The notes under the pieces: generated by a model
The model's database searches: none
Seen by the model: only the letters and a program-made list of their open reading frames with translations
Told to the model about the DNA's origin: nothing
DNA from: Lamellibrachia columna
Lineage: Eukaryota > Annelida > Polychaeta > Sabellida > Siboglinidae
Length of the DNA stretch: 64,000 nucleotides
Assembly (NCBI GenBank): GCA_963662155.1
Contig: OY759261.1
Location: 44,167,056-44,231,055 of the forward strand
Reading direction: 5' to 3'
Made by a program: the position numbers and the translations under genes
Shown here: positions 43,640-54,865 of the stretch, one piece after another
Numbering within the stretch: position 1 is the stretch's first letter
Layout: the number at the start of each line of letters is the position of its first letter

Positions 43640-46262
43640 TCACGGAATCTTTTTAATCGATGATATGTACTTTTGTATTGTTAAATTCAAAATTAACTAT
43701 TGGATTAGTTTACCGAAGTCCAAACATAAACGAAGAGGATAACACAAAAATACAAAATGCTATAAAGGAAGTTAGTAAAGGGGAATGTATCATAATGGGA
43801 GATTTTAACCATGGACACAAACAATGGAAATCTCTAGAGAGTACGGGGGTGAGGACCAACAATTTCTATTTTTAATTCAGGATAGCTTCTTTACATTGCA
43901 CGTGCTAGAACCAACCAGGGGAGAAAATGTATTAGATATAGTTTTATCATCACAAAAAGAATTAGTGGACAATGTAAAAATACATGAACCATTGGGTAAC
44001 AGTGACCACAATCAAATACATTTCGACATCAATGTAAAATCAGAAAGTAAAAATAAAAAAACGTATAGGAGAAACTTCCACAAAGGCAACTATAAAGATA
44101 TGAGAAAATACTTAGCAAAGCTAGATTGAAATAACATGCTGATGAATAAGACCGCAATTGAATGTTGGAATATTCTAAAATATGAAATTGAGAGTATCAT
44201 CGATAAATTTGTTCCCTTGAAAAAAACAAGGAAAACGGTCTAGAAAGAAACACTTGTCAAAAGAAGCTATTAGAAAATAGTGTTTAAGCAAACTATGTGG
44301 AGGGTTTATAGGCGTACCAGAAAGGATGAAGACTGCAAATTACAAAGAGGCACTTAACCTAGATACAACTGAAATTAGAAAATCTAAAAGAATCTATGAA
44401 AAAAAAATTGGCAGGTAATATAAAAAATGACAGCAAGAGTTTCTATGCTTATGTAAGGAGTAAACAGAAAGTTCGAGATAAGGTCGGACCACTGGAAAAC
44501 AACAGGGGAAACATAATTTCAGACTGGTGTCAAATGGCAGAGGTCCTGAATGAGTATTTCAGCTCAGTTTTTACCACAGAAGATATCAGTTCACTTCCAG
44601 TTCCATTGACTAAATTAGAGGGTAATAAATCAGAACATTTAGGGCAGTTATTTGTAACTCCTGAAATGATAGCAAAGAAAATTAAGAAGATGAAAGATAA
44701 TAAATCACCTGGAGTTGATGGGATACCACCAAAACTGCTAAAGGAAATTGTTGAGCAAATTAGTACACCACTTGCAAAATTGTTTAACTTGTCACTAGAA
44801 GAAGGAATAGTTCCTTCAGAATGGAAAGAAGCAAATATTACGCCACTATTTAAGAAGGGATCGAGGAACAAGCCAGAAAATAAATTACAGACCAGTGAGT
44901 TTAACATCAGTTGTATGTAAATTACTCGAAACATTAATTAGAGACCACATGGTGGAATTCCTTGTAAAACATAAATTAATAAATGCATCTCAACATGGGT
45001 TCCTGAAAGCAAGGTCATGTCTAACTAATCTCTTATGTTTTTTTGAAGAAATTACAAAGTGGGTAGACGACGGGTCACCAGTGGATGTTGTCTACTGAGA
45101 TTTTGAGAAAGCTTTCGATAAAGTGCCACATCAAAGATTGTTACTTAAACTAAAAGCCCATGGTATAGGTAATGATGTAATCAACTGGATAGAAAAGTGG
45201 CTTACACACAGAAGACAGAGAGTAATAGTAGATGGTGAGATTTCAAACTGGAAATCGGTTTTGAGTGGGGTACCACAGGGATCAGTATTAGGCCCTATAC
45301 TGTTTTTAATATATATAAATGATGTGGAAGAAGACATATCTAGCAAAGTACTCAAATTTGCAGATGACACAAAGGTATTCAGAAAGGTTACAAATGATAC
45401 AGATAAACAAAGTTTACAGGATGATATAGATAAATTAGTTAAATAGTCAGAAAAATGGCAAATGTTATTAAATTTTGGGAAGTGCAAATGTATACACATA
45501 GGACATGGAAACATGGACGAAGAATATAAAATGGGGGATGCTGTACTAGGTAGAACCACACAAGAAAAGGACTTAGGAGTAACATTTAGTGCTGACATGA
45601 AAGTTTCAGAGCAATGTGGGATTGCTGCTTCGTAAGGAAATCAAATTCTAGGGCTAATTAGGAGAACTATCATGTATTAGGAGAAACAGCTAACTGTACC
45701 CCTGTACAAAGCAATAGTTAGACCACATTTGGAATATTGTATTCAGGCATGGAGGCCGTATCGTAAAAAGGACATAGACAAGCTAGAAAGAATACAACGA
45801 AGAGCAACTAAAATGATTCCAGAATTGAGAGACCTTAGTTACGAAAGTCGCTTATTACAATGTGGTTTGACAACACTAGAGACCAGGAGACTAAGAGGAG
45901 ACCAAATAGAAGTGTTTAAAATAATGAACGGTTATGAGGATGTTGATAGGAATATGTTCTTCAAACTTAAAGAAGGCAGTAGAACAAGAGGACACAAAGC
46001 AGCATTAGTTAAGGAGCAGTGTAGGTTGGACATGAGAAAGTACTCGTTCTCACAGAGGGTGATAAATGAATGGAACAAACTGCCAAATGCTAGTAGTGTG
46101 AATATGTTTAAAAATAGAATTGACAGATATTTGATAAGGGCGGGCTACACAGAGATGAGAAAATTGTTGGACTCTCGATAAGCCAATGGCTTCCTTGTCC
46201 ACTTTGCCATCTGGAACTTGTTGTTTGGGATGGCAATCTTGTTAAATCTACTTGATGAAATT
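43640..46262 (+). mobile_element. CR1-like LINE copy B, longest copy
   Basis: Begins within the apurinic endonuclease domain and runs to the shared 3' block (GGCAATCTTGTTAAATC, about 46228-46247). Endonuclease half: IGLVYRSPNINEED, CIIMGDFNHGHKQW, LDIVLSSQKELVDN and LGNSDHNQIHFDI. Linker: NDSKSFYAYVRSKQKVRDKV. RT: PLFKKGSRN, NASQHGFLKARSCLTN, SGVPQGSVLGPILFL, KFADDTKVFRKV. C-terminus: LEYCIQAWRPYRKKDIDKLE. It is a sister to copy A. Confidence 0.93.
43660..46181 (+). pseudogene. endonuclease-reverse transcriptase ORF of LINE copy B
   Basis: Broken by frameshifts near 43860, 44130-44390 and 44880, a TGA at 45096 in VVY/DFEKAFDKV, TAG at 45444 replacing Trp in KWSEKW, and TAA and TAG replacing Lys codons near 45633 and 45678. 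The catalytic FADD is intact. The 5' end lacks the first part of the endonuclease, so the copy was truncated on insertion. Confidence 0.9.
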
Positions 46263-46880
46263 TTATGAGCGTACCAGTGGTTTACTGGGTTCCAGTCTAT
46301 GTGATGAACGGCGAGTAATAATTGTGGACATTCGTGGCCAAATGCAACTGCTGGTGTGGTCTGTGTGATAATGCTACTTATATAATCTGTAATGTTGTTG
46401 ATATAATATATTAACACCTCCCACTTCAAAACCCAACCTCCCAATTATTGTTGGGACCAACCTCCCAACCTCCCACCATTTGTTAGGACCAACCACCCAC
46501 TTCCTGCCACCGTAACCCCCCTGAGCTCAGGTTCTTGACAATATATGCGTCATAGAAGTTTATTATTATTAAGCTGTCACTCCCTCTGTCTCTCCCTTCT
46601 CTTGTACCACTCATTCTCTCTCGCCCTTCTCTTGTATAATGTTCTCAGAAATTCGTCCTCCGTGTGAGAAACGAAGATGCCATGTAGCGGCCAACATGTC
46701 GATCTTATTTAATGTGTCTGTGATTGAGCAGGGATCCACCCAACCGCTATTAATCCACTCATAGAGTTCCTATAAAATTTGGATTGTGCATTATGTGTCG
46801 ATTTCTGAGAGTACTGCAGTGAGTCAAAATATGTTTTTTTTGCAGCGTGCGAGCAGAACTTTCAATGTATGGCACTTGTA
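46263..46880. other. intergenic, CCTCCCA-rich patch, no gene seen
   Basis: ACCAACCTCCCAACCTCCCA-type repeats at 46415-46500 and CTCCCT/CTCGCCCTTCTCTTGTA duplications at 46575-46640. No coding feature. Confidence 0.4.
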
Positions 46881-47800
46881 AGTTGGGATAAGAATTTGTT
46901 CGTAAATAACCTGTTGCACCACTACATGATTGAGTGTAAAAAACTAATGCCTGCAAAAATATGTGTACGCATTGGAGAACACGTACAAAATTGTCTTGTA
47001 CCCCGGGGCGCCCCGTTTTTCAACATCACTACGACTACTTCAACTGTTACAATGCCTTTCTGATACTTATCAAATAAAATGTAAACTGTCCACTCTTACA
47101 TATCGTGCTCTATTATCTACACAACAAATGCCCTAATTGGGTAGTCTCCTCTCCTGCATCTTTCAAATATCCCAAGGCTGCTCAGATCATCTATTTCTCA
47201 ACAACGTATCCCCGAAGATACAGGCGCTACAGAAGTTAATTATCAAGCTGGCCCCTTCTGTTGTCCCCGTCCGAGAACCTTAGTACGCCACTGTTTCTAC
47301 GAGAGCGGCCAACCGAAGACGTTTGCTCCTACTAAAGGTAGTTATAAAGAAACACATCAACATGCGTGTAAGGTTTCGACCCCCTCTCGGGTAGAGATTT
47401 AATTGGCATGAAGTGATCGGTGAAGTACAGTCACGGATGATAGTAGCACCGTTCTCCTCCCAGTCGTCTTTTGTTTGCATCGTGAAATACGCATGCGTGC
47501 GACACGACTTTACGTCGTACCGATTACGTAATACGCATGCGTGATGCGGGTTCCGCATGGATGAACATCTTTCTGGCGTATATGGGGGCGGGGTATTGGG
47601 CTATGCCCCCTTTGGTTTGGATAAGAATAATTTCGTAAATAACGGGGGGAGGTGTAAACCTGTTGCGCCATTTCATCGTAGTATGACAAACTAACGACTG
47701 ACTAAGCTACTCTCCCCTTCGCCCCCCCTTCTGAGGTCACGTGATATGTCTCTGTTTCTATGAGTGGCTGACCGTACACGTTATCTCCTAATAGAGGTCG
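46881..47800. repeat. degenerate direct duplication with LINE insert
   Basis: GGATAAGAATTTGTTCGTAAATAAC (46884) recurs at 47619 and TCTGTTTCTAYGAG.GSC.GACCG at 47290 recurs at about 47752. The spacing differs by about 280 bp, equal to an L2-like insert in the first copy (next entry). Confidence 0.45.
47010..47285 (+). mobile_element. small L2-like LINE C-terminal relic
   Basis: A frame around 47085-47200 reads LSTLTYRALLSTQQMP, then LGSLLSCIFQISQGCSDHLF, similar to the C-terminal region at 36681-36893 read in reverse (ILSYPLLHIVLYLHNKHPTR ... SFIFQISLGSSDHQF). Very short. Confidence 0.45.
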
Positions 47801-47999
47801 AACTACAAAGCTTGACAGACCGCGGCCAATTTAAAACAAACTTAAACCCTGTAGGCATGTCTTAGTGAAGCCAACAAGCTGTTATAATGTGACTTGGGTG
47901 AGCTGATTCCAAAAAGTTGTGTTGGCAAACGGTGGGAGGGGACTTAGACCATCTATATAAAAAAATGCCTCATATATTTTGTAATTTCTGGAGTCAAGG

Positions 48000-48200
48000 A
48001 CCTTCCCACAGTTTGCCAACATCACATTTTCGATTCGGCACACCGTACAAACGTCGGCAAGATATCACACAAATTAGAAGGGTGATTTCTATTTCGTGGG
48101 CAAATTAGGCGCCATTTGGGTTTTTGTCTTTCAGGGGGTCTAAGACACCTCCCACACTTTGTCAACATCACTTTTTGGATGCAACACACCCAAATCACCC
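48000..48200 (+). repeat. two diverged direct copies, about 145-bp period
   Basis: CCCACAGTTTGCCAACATCAC at about 48005 and CCCACACTTTGTCAACATCAC at about 48150, with similar sequence after each. Confidence 0.5.
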
Positions 48201-48309
48201 TCAAACCTTTTGTTGGCATGCTCTCCTAAGAAAATGCCTACAGGACACTTACTAAGAGGCATATTTGGATCTAGGCACCAGCCTGATCACAGGGTTGGTG
48301 TATATATAT

Positions 48310-49110
48310 ATACACACACATGGTCCTGACATTCCAGCTTGTCAGTCGAAGAGTCAGCATCTTCTTTATTCTCTTTGATTTGTCTGGTGTCATGTTGTCG
48401 ATCCACTTGTCGAGCTGAACTCCAAGCACCCATTGAAGCAGGCGGACCGTGACGGATCAGCACCTTACTGGCCGGGGGCTGCCCAGCTTTGCCCAGTTTG
48501 AGCCGGGCGATAGCTAGCTGACCAGTGGGACACGATGATCCCTCACACCGTCGGAGGCAACCCATATTGCCCGTTCCCTACGTCAGTTGAGTTGGAGTAT
48601 CTTCTCCAGGGCGCAAACTTGGCTAAATGTGAGGAGATCCTGGGTTGCCCAGTCGTCATGACCCCCCTCGCGGTCTCACTGGTGTTGTCCAAAGAATTGG
48701 AAAGCAGTACATTTGGCACAAGGGAGGCTGCAGGAGCTGCCAGAATGATGGTGTGGTTGCCATCAAACCGACTTTGGAGCTCCACTCCGGATGATTTTCT
48801 CTTAGGGTTTGCTCCCTTATCTATTTGTCCATGGATGGGAGTTAAAATAGTGAGCGCAGGTACGTGTCCCCACGCCGATGGACACTGCACACTGTACTTC
48901 AAGGGCTCCAACCTGCTCCCCGATCTCCAGCACTTTAGCCTGAGGCAACTATGTCACCAGTATCCGCAGTGTACCGCATGGAGGTTGTGCTAGTCTTGTC
49001 TATTGAGAGGCTATGTACCAGCAGGGAAGACTTACGCAATCGACCCCCTTTTCGCTCCCAGGAGCTATCTGGTGGTTGCGGCAGGAAGTGAGAGTATGAA
49101 GCAAGCGCTA
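48310..49110 (-). mobile_element. 5' end of a LINE, cut off at its endonuclease start
   Basis: Minus-strand GC-richer block. Near 48340 it encodes LRLTSWNVRTMC, the classic first motif of the apurinic endonuclease in LINE ORF2, and is then interrupted by (TA)n at 48300-48316. Upstream sequence to about 49110 would be 5' UTR or ORF1; a 122-codon frame (48911-48543) has no known domain. Confidence 0.5.
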
Positions 49111-49199
49111 CGAACTACTCATTAAACTACAGCGCTAGACGCGTCACGTAGACCTATGTGCAAACACACCGCACCATTCCATCAATTCGACATAAGTAC

Positions 49200-49830
49200 C
49201 ATTTATTTCATCTGCGGAGTGTAATGAAATTATTAGAAAAGTTGTTTTCAGTTAATGACTTACCAATATCGATCTATGGAAATGCAGTAGACTTGACTAT
49301 TACTTTCCCTTTATCGTGACATTGCTCTCAAGGACATCTTGAAACTTCAACGTGTGCAACATTTTTTGGCAAGGGTAGTTACTCGATCTCCTCGTTTCTC
49401 TCACTCAGCTCCACTTCTTAAATCATTGCACTGGCTCCCTGTCCAATATCGCATTAATTTTAAGATCTGTACAATTTCATATCAAGCACTTTCATTCAAG
49501 CAACCAGCATATTTACATTCACTGCTCACTCCTGCAAGACAGCCCAGACAGCTTCGATCACCTATTCTAATCTACTTTTTTTTTCCCCAGTATTAAGACA
49601 AATGTCGGAACTAGAGCTTTATTAGTTGCTGCACTGACTCTGTGGAACTCACTCCCTGTTAGTGTTTAAATCTTTAGGAAATATAACAACATTTCACCGT
49701 AAACTAAAAGCTTGTTTACAACTGGAACTGTTTAACCCCTTTTGTTTTATTGCGCTGCCGAACTTGGGTCTCCCGAGGATTTTAGCGGAATAGAAGTATT
49801 TTATATAATTATTATGTTATTATTATTAAG
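49200..49830 (+). mobile_element. L2-type LINE C-terminal fragment
   Basis: Frame at 49339-49593: LQRVQHFLARVVTRSPRFSH, then SAPLLKSLHWLPVQYRINFK. After a shift near 49590 it continues GTRALLVAALTLWNSLPVSV. The 3' end near 49795-49825 is ATTATTATTA. The left edge is uncertain. Confidence 0.7.
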
Positions 49831-49929
49831 ACGAGGCTAGCGCCGGAATTTGCCCTAAAAGAAAGTCTTCGAAAAAGCCTCACTAATATGCAACGCATTA
49901 AATGTATACATTAAATGTATACTTAGTTA

Positions 49930-51410
49930 ACAATACGCAAGAGTATTCAACTTGTCATTAAAAGAGGGAGTTGTTCCGTTTGAATGGAAAGAAGCAAACA
50001 TCATACCATTATTTAAAAAGGGTTCGAGAAATAAGTCAGAGAATTACAGACCAGTGAGTTTAACGTCAGTGATTTGTAAATTATTAGAAAGGTTAATTAA
50101 AGACCATATGGTGGACTTCCTCGTTAAGCATAAATTATTAAATTCATCTCAACATGGATTCCTTAAAGCGAGATCATGCTTAACAAATGTTATGTTTTTT
50201 GGAAGAAATCATTAAGTGGATAGACGTGGGATCGCCAGTAGATATTATCTACTTAGATTTTCAGAAAGCTTTTGACAAAGTGCCACATCAAAGATTACTA
50301 CTTTAATTAAAAGCCCACGGTATCGGGGATAGGATAACTGACTGGATAGAACAATGGCTGACTGACAGAAGACAACGAGTTGTAGCAGATGGAGAAGTTT
50401 CAAATTGGAAATCGGTTTTGAGTGGGGTACCTCAAGGATCAGTATTAGGACCTATATTATTCTTAATATATATCAATGACTCGGACGACAGTATAACAAG
50501 TAACGTACTGAAATTTGCGGATGACACAAAACTGTTTAGAAAGGTTAATACTTATGGTGATAAACAACATTTACAAAACGATCTAGACAGATTAGTGAAA
50601 TGGTCTGAGAAATGGCAGATGTTGTTCAATTTTGGGAAATGTAAATGCCTACATACAGGACATGGGATGTAAACTATAAAATGGGAGATACTGTTCTGGG
50701 TACTACTGTAAAAGAAAAGGACTTAGGAGTTACAATAAGCGCTGATATGAAAGTTTCAGAGCAGTGTGGTATTGCAGCTTCAAAGGGTAATCAAATTCTT
50801 AGATTGATTAGAAGAAACATAACATACAAGGGAAAAAAGTTAATTATACCTCTTTATAAAGCAATAGTTAGACCTCATTTAGAATACTGTATACAAGCAT
50901 GGAGACCATATCGTAAGAAGGATATAAATATGCTTGAACGCATACAAAGGAGAGCAACTAACATGATTCCAGAACTGAGAGACCTTAGTTATGAAGAACG
51001 CCTGAAAGAATGTGGTTTAACAACTCTAGAGACAAGGAGGTTAAGAGGAGATCAGATTGAAGTTTCTAAGATATTGAATGGGTATGAAAATATGTATAGA
51101 AATATGTTTTTCTCACTCAAGAAGGATAGCAGAACTAGAGGACATGAGGTAAAATTAGTAAAGGATCAATGTAGATTGGACATCAGGAAGCACTCGTTCT
51201 CACAGAGGACAATACATGAATGGAACAAATTGTCTACAGATTGTGTAACTTCTAGCAGCGTGAATATGTTTAAAAACAAGGTTGACACATATTTCAGGAG
51301 GGCGGGTTATAAGTAGATGAATATTGTTGGACTCTCGATACGTCAATGGCTTCCTTGTCCACTTGCTATCTGGGCCTTTGGCTTGGATGGCAAATCTTGT
51401 TAAATTACGA
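49930..51410 (+). mobile_element. CR1-like LINE copy C (second subfamily)
   Basis: Starts within the RT fingers (LSLKEGVVPFEWKEANIIPL) and ends in GGCAAATCTTGTTAAATTA. It differs consistently from copies A and B (DSDDSITSNVLKFADDTKLF against DLEDDISSKVLKFADDTKVF) and matches copy D (62527-64000), so two subfamilies coexist. The last 223 codons (50645-51316) are intact. Confidence 0.92.
49952..51316 (+). pseudogene. reverse transcriptase ORF of LINE copy C
   Basis: Breaks: a frameshift near 50190 in the CLTN region, TAA at 50304 (LL/LKAHGIG), and a frameshift near 50655-50670 after CKCLHTGH. It retains SGVPQGSVLGPILFLIYIND and FADDTKLF. The C-terminal piece shows VRPHLEYCIQAWRPYRKKDI and SFSQRTIHEWNKL. 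Confidence 0.88.
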
Positions 51411-52191
51411 GGCCGTTCGATTACTTTCCTGTAATGATTATTACGTACAGTTGCGGACATTTTCGGCCGATAAAATGACAAGTAACAACGAAACCACGCC
51501 TTTGCGGCCAGACTGTCTTCTCCTCGAATTCAGAAGGCGAGCGACAGTAGGAAAATTGGGACTAAGTCACTCATCTATAGATCTGTGACTAAGTTGTTAG
51601 TTGTGATTGTCGTGAAATTGTGAGTGGCGGCCCTGGTGGAGTGTTTGTGAACAGTTGTGCCACCTAGTGGATAATTGTGATCATAGGAAATGTTCCCGCG
51701 TTAGCAGAAAGGGACAGATCATTAGTTTAATTGCGGGTTGGTGGTAGCTTGTTTATTCCCTTAATATACCGACATGGAAAATGCCACATTTTTGGAATAC
51801 GATATCTGTGCTGCTCACAGGTTTTAATGTCTAGTTGTTGGTTGTCAACGTGCACGTGTCAGTGATGGAAGGATCCCTGTGCCCTGGCCGTGTTAGTGTG
51901 TACGAAGACAGAATCCGGTCGGTTTGGGCGACACATGGCAGAACTAAGCATGTTACATGTTTACATTAGTCTTTGTTTTAGGTGAGTTCTGCACTTTCTA
52001 ACTTAATTAGTCTTAACGATAGGATAGGAATTGTTACGATTAACCGCGTTTTCATCACTGACCTATATATAACTGGATGGCGCACGCCGTAATCATTTGT
52101 ATGGCGCCAGGTGACGCCTGCGGAAGTTCAAAACCGCCATCTTGGATAGATCACCTAAACGCTGCATCGCTATAGATTAAAATGTGTGTGT
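51411..52191. other. probable upstream and 5' UTR region of the THAP exon
   Basis: No gene seen. Sequence near 52080-52150 is richer in CG (GGCGCACGCC, ATGGCGCCAGG, CCGCCATCTTGG), compatible with a promoter or leader. GCCATCTTGG fits a YY1 site. Confidence 0.35.
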
Positions 52192-52295
52192 ATGTTTGAA
52201 ACGAATAACCGGAAAATTACATGCTGTTGTGCATTCGGGTGCTCAAATCGATTATCTGCAAAACTACACAAGGACCATGGGATCTCATTCCATGC
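52192..52295 (+). CDS. THAP zinc-finger protein, first coding exon (partial)
   Basis: ATG at 52192 opens MFETNNRKITCCCAFGCSNR then LSAKLHKDHGISFHA, followed by GTAAGT at 52296, leaving phase 2. C-x(3-4)-C followed by GCSNR and GISFH is the first half of the THAP C2CH DNA-binding finger; the FP motif and the C..H half should lie in the next exon. An earlier ATG at 52181 is out of frame and stops after five codons. I searched 52300-54330 and found no convincing continuation. THAP domains occur in host transcription factors and in P-element-type transposases; with a donor site and no transposase remnants nearby, a host gene is the better guess. Confidence 0.6.
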
Positions 52296-53875
52296 GTAAG
52301 TATTTTCTGACTTTCCGTACATTGTATTTTATGTTGCATTTTGTGATGGGCAGTGATAGGTATATTAAAAAAAAAAATCAAAATTGTTTTATAATCATTT
52401 AAACACTTCTGTCTGATAAAGTATGTTATGCGGTTTATCATCCTTTTTGATTTTTTTCAATATCTTTACTATGTGCAAGTTATTCCAAATAAAAATTATT
52501 TACCCATGGCCATGGTATATCAAGTTCCGCTAGATGGCGTCACTTTTTTGTTGTCGACAAAAATAGCGTCGTTTTATGTGTCCCATATTTGGTACGAAGG
52601 CGTGACGCTCGCGTCACATGGTCGCGGGAAAAGCCAAAATACTCGGTATGCAAATGACGTGATCGAGTTTGTATACTTTCATATCGACCAATGAATATGA
52701 ATGTCTTCTTTACATTATGGGCGCGGACATTTTTTCATTCCGATGCTTTTGTGACTACGAAGGTGAGTCAATTTTGTTTTGCTTAAACTTGTTAAAAAGT
52801 ACATATAATATAAAGAAGAATTTTATAGGAATAAAAAAGAACAGTACAATAATTACTTAGCTTTAAAATGATGTGCGTATTATTGCAGTGTACAACTGCC
52901 GTTTTTCAGAAAAACGTGGGCAACATGACTCGGTGTGTGCTAATTTGTTATGTTTTGTCGTTCGGAAGCTACGGTCGGTGGCTTCGAGTGAACGAATATT
53001 TTAAAGACCCTTCGTCGCATCGTAATCCGTTGACATTCGTATTCCTGCAGTTAATTAATTGCATGTTTTGTTGATAACAGTTATTATAAATGTATTATTT
53101 TTGTCTATCCGTCAATATTTTTATTGTTAAACATCACGAAAGGTAAATTAATGCAAGATGATTTGACAGCGTCATGGCGTCATCTGCAATACGCGAATAT
53201 GAAATCTTTCCGAAGAATCCGAGCAATCCACATTTCAACAATTAACTGCTGGCACATTCTGTTTATAACATTTGTTAACTTACATATGTATTTTTGTAGT
53301 TTGTGTAGCAGTATTTACTATTTGTTATGTCAGAAATTATGTTTTATTGTTTTTTTTGGTTGCGTTTTACTGCATACCTTTTTTACTGATTATATAATTT
53401 GTAAATTGTAATAACTGATGTGAGTTGTGTAGTGTTTCTAAGGTATGCGTTGATAATGAATACTTTATGATGAATAAAAAAATGTTGTGTATTTGTATAC
53501 CTATATGTTCGGTCGCCTTCCAGTGCTCACTGTTAAAAACCAAGTAATAATTTTTTTAAGCTGCAGATACTTTTCACTTTAATATTTGATTATGCATATT
53601 TTATACTTAATATCTGCCACCATTTGTATTTTGTAAATTTTAATTTGCAGTGATCATTTATGCCAACTTGAATATTTTCTTAATTATCGTTATTTTATTT
53701 TACACTTTATTTGACATCTTAGATTTTAGAATATCCAGTTTTGTTTGTGCAAGATTTACTGTTATAAAATGTACTTTTGATATTTGTAAATTTTATCATC
53801 TGATGATATCTGATATATAATATTATAATTACTAATTTAATTATTCAAAAGTATTTTTGTTACAGGTAAAGGTAT
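52296..53875. other. probable THAP-gene intron, no exon assigned
   Basis: AT-rich. Candidate pieces are a frame at 52722-52767 ending GAAG before GTGAGT, and 53174-53242 reading MASSAIREYEIFPKNPSNPH, whose IFPKNP loosely resembles the THAP FHRFPK region but is not joined by a good splice site in phase. Confidence 0.3.
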
Positions 53876-54350
53876 TCAACAGCAACTTGTGTGTACAGAC
53901 TTCAGCTAGTTTGTGATTCATATGGATTACAATCGGCTGTTACGATACAAATGAATCGAATGATGAACACCTTGGATAACACTGCATGCACTATTGCAAC
54001 ATCATATAAGACTTCATCTCAGGACAACTGTTCCTTTCTTCAGTGACGATTTGAGATAGATTCATCGTCCATCGATGAGCGATATCAAAGTGATCAATTC
54101 TGGTTTTCACAAATGTGCTGGCGTCTATGATAACCATATACTCTTACACATGGACATTACTGCCATACACTCATCTAACATGATAAACAAAATCATGAGC
54201 TTGATGCTGAGACAGTGTGCTTGTGGAACATTGACACACTATTGCATTTGCCTGCAAGAAATAAAAAATATGATGAACGTAGTTAGGCATTGACATTGTC
54301 TGAAGAAATGTATGTACATATAGAAATAAACAGTTGCTTTTGAATAACAT
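53876..54350 (+). other. possible terminal exon / 3' UTR
   Basis: Begins after GTATTTTTGTTACAG and ends with AATAAA at 54325-54330 followed by TTGAATAACA. Small frames inside (such as 54075-54290) are unremarkable, so if transcribed it is probably 3' UTR of the THAP gene. Confidence 0.3.
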
Positions 54351-54484
54351 ACTGTAACCTTTTCATAATTAATACATGGTGAAATATGTACAATTAACTG
54401 TAATATAATCTAAACACATACAATTATTTTGATGCCCCTAGCCCTGTATGGGTGGACCAACTTATTACCATGCTATTACTCCCT

Positions 54485-54865
54485 GTAAATAGGTCAAGTG
54501 TGAAATGCAGGTAAACTAATTAGGTAATGTAAAATTACATGGTTACATAGTATTCAAATTGATAAATTTATATTTTCCATCCATTAAAAGTTAAATAGGC
54601 CCATTACCTATTAAATAGCAGCTAAATTAGCCCATTAATCCATGTAAATAGGTCAAATGTGAAATGTAGGTCAATTAATTAGGTCATCAAAAATATGGAT
54701 TTACCAAGTCACATGACATTGAAGCAGATACATTGACAATTTCCATCCCATAAAGGTTTAATAAACCCATTTACTAATTAATTACAACCAAATAATGCCA
54801 TTACGCCATATAAATAGGTCAAAGGTTAAATGTAGGTCAACTAATTAGGTCATGTCAAGGTCATA
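54485..54865 (+). repeat. about 160-bp tandem repeat, 2.4 copies
   Basis: TAAATAGGTCAA recurs at 54486, 54645 and 54811, each followed by GTAGGTCAACTAATTAGGTC or close variants, with CCATCCATTAAAAGTT-type blocks between. The same AATTAGGTCAAAT phrase occurs at 400-425 and 640-665. Confidence 0.8.

Noticed and set aside
48543..48993. 122- and 152-codon frames on opposite strands
   Set aside because: They lie in what appears to be the 5' region of a LINE, with no domain; coding status undecided but not host genes.
53174..53242. Second THAP exon (reading ...EIFPKNPSNPH)
   Set aside because: No acceptor in phase with the 52295 donor, no downstream C..H pair, and a stop after 23 codons.
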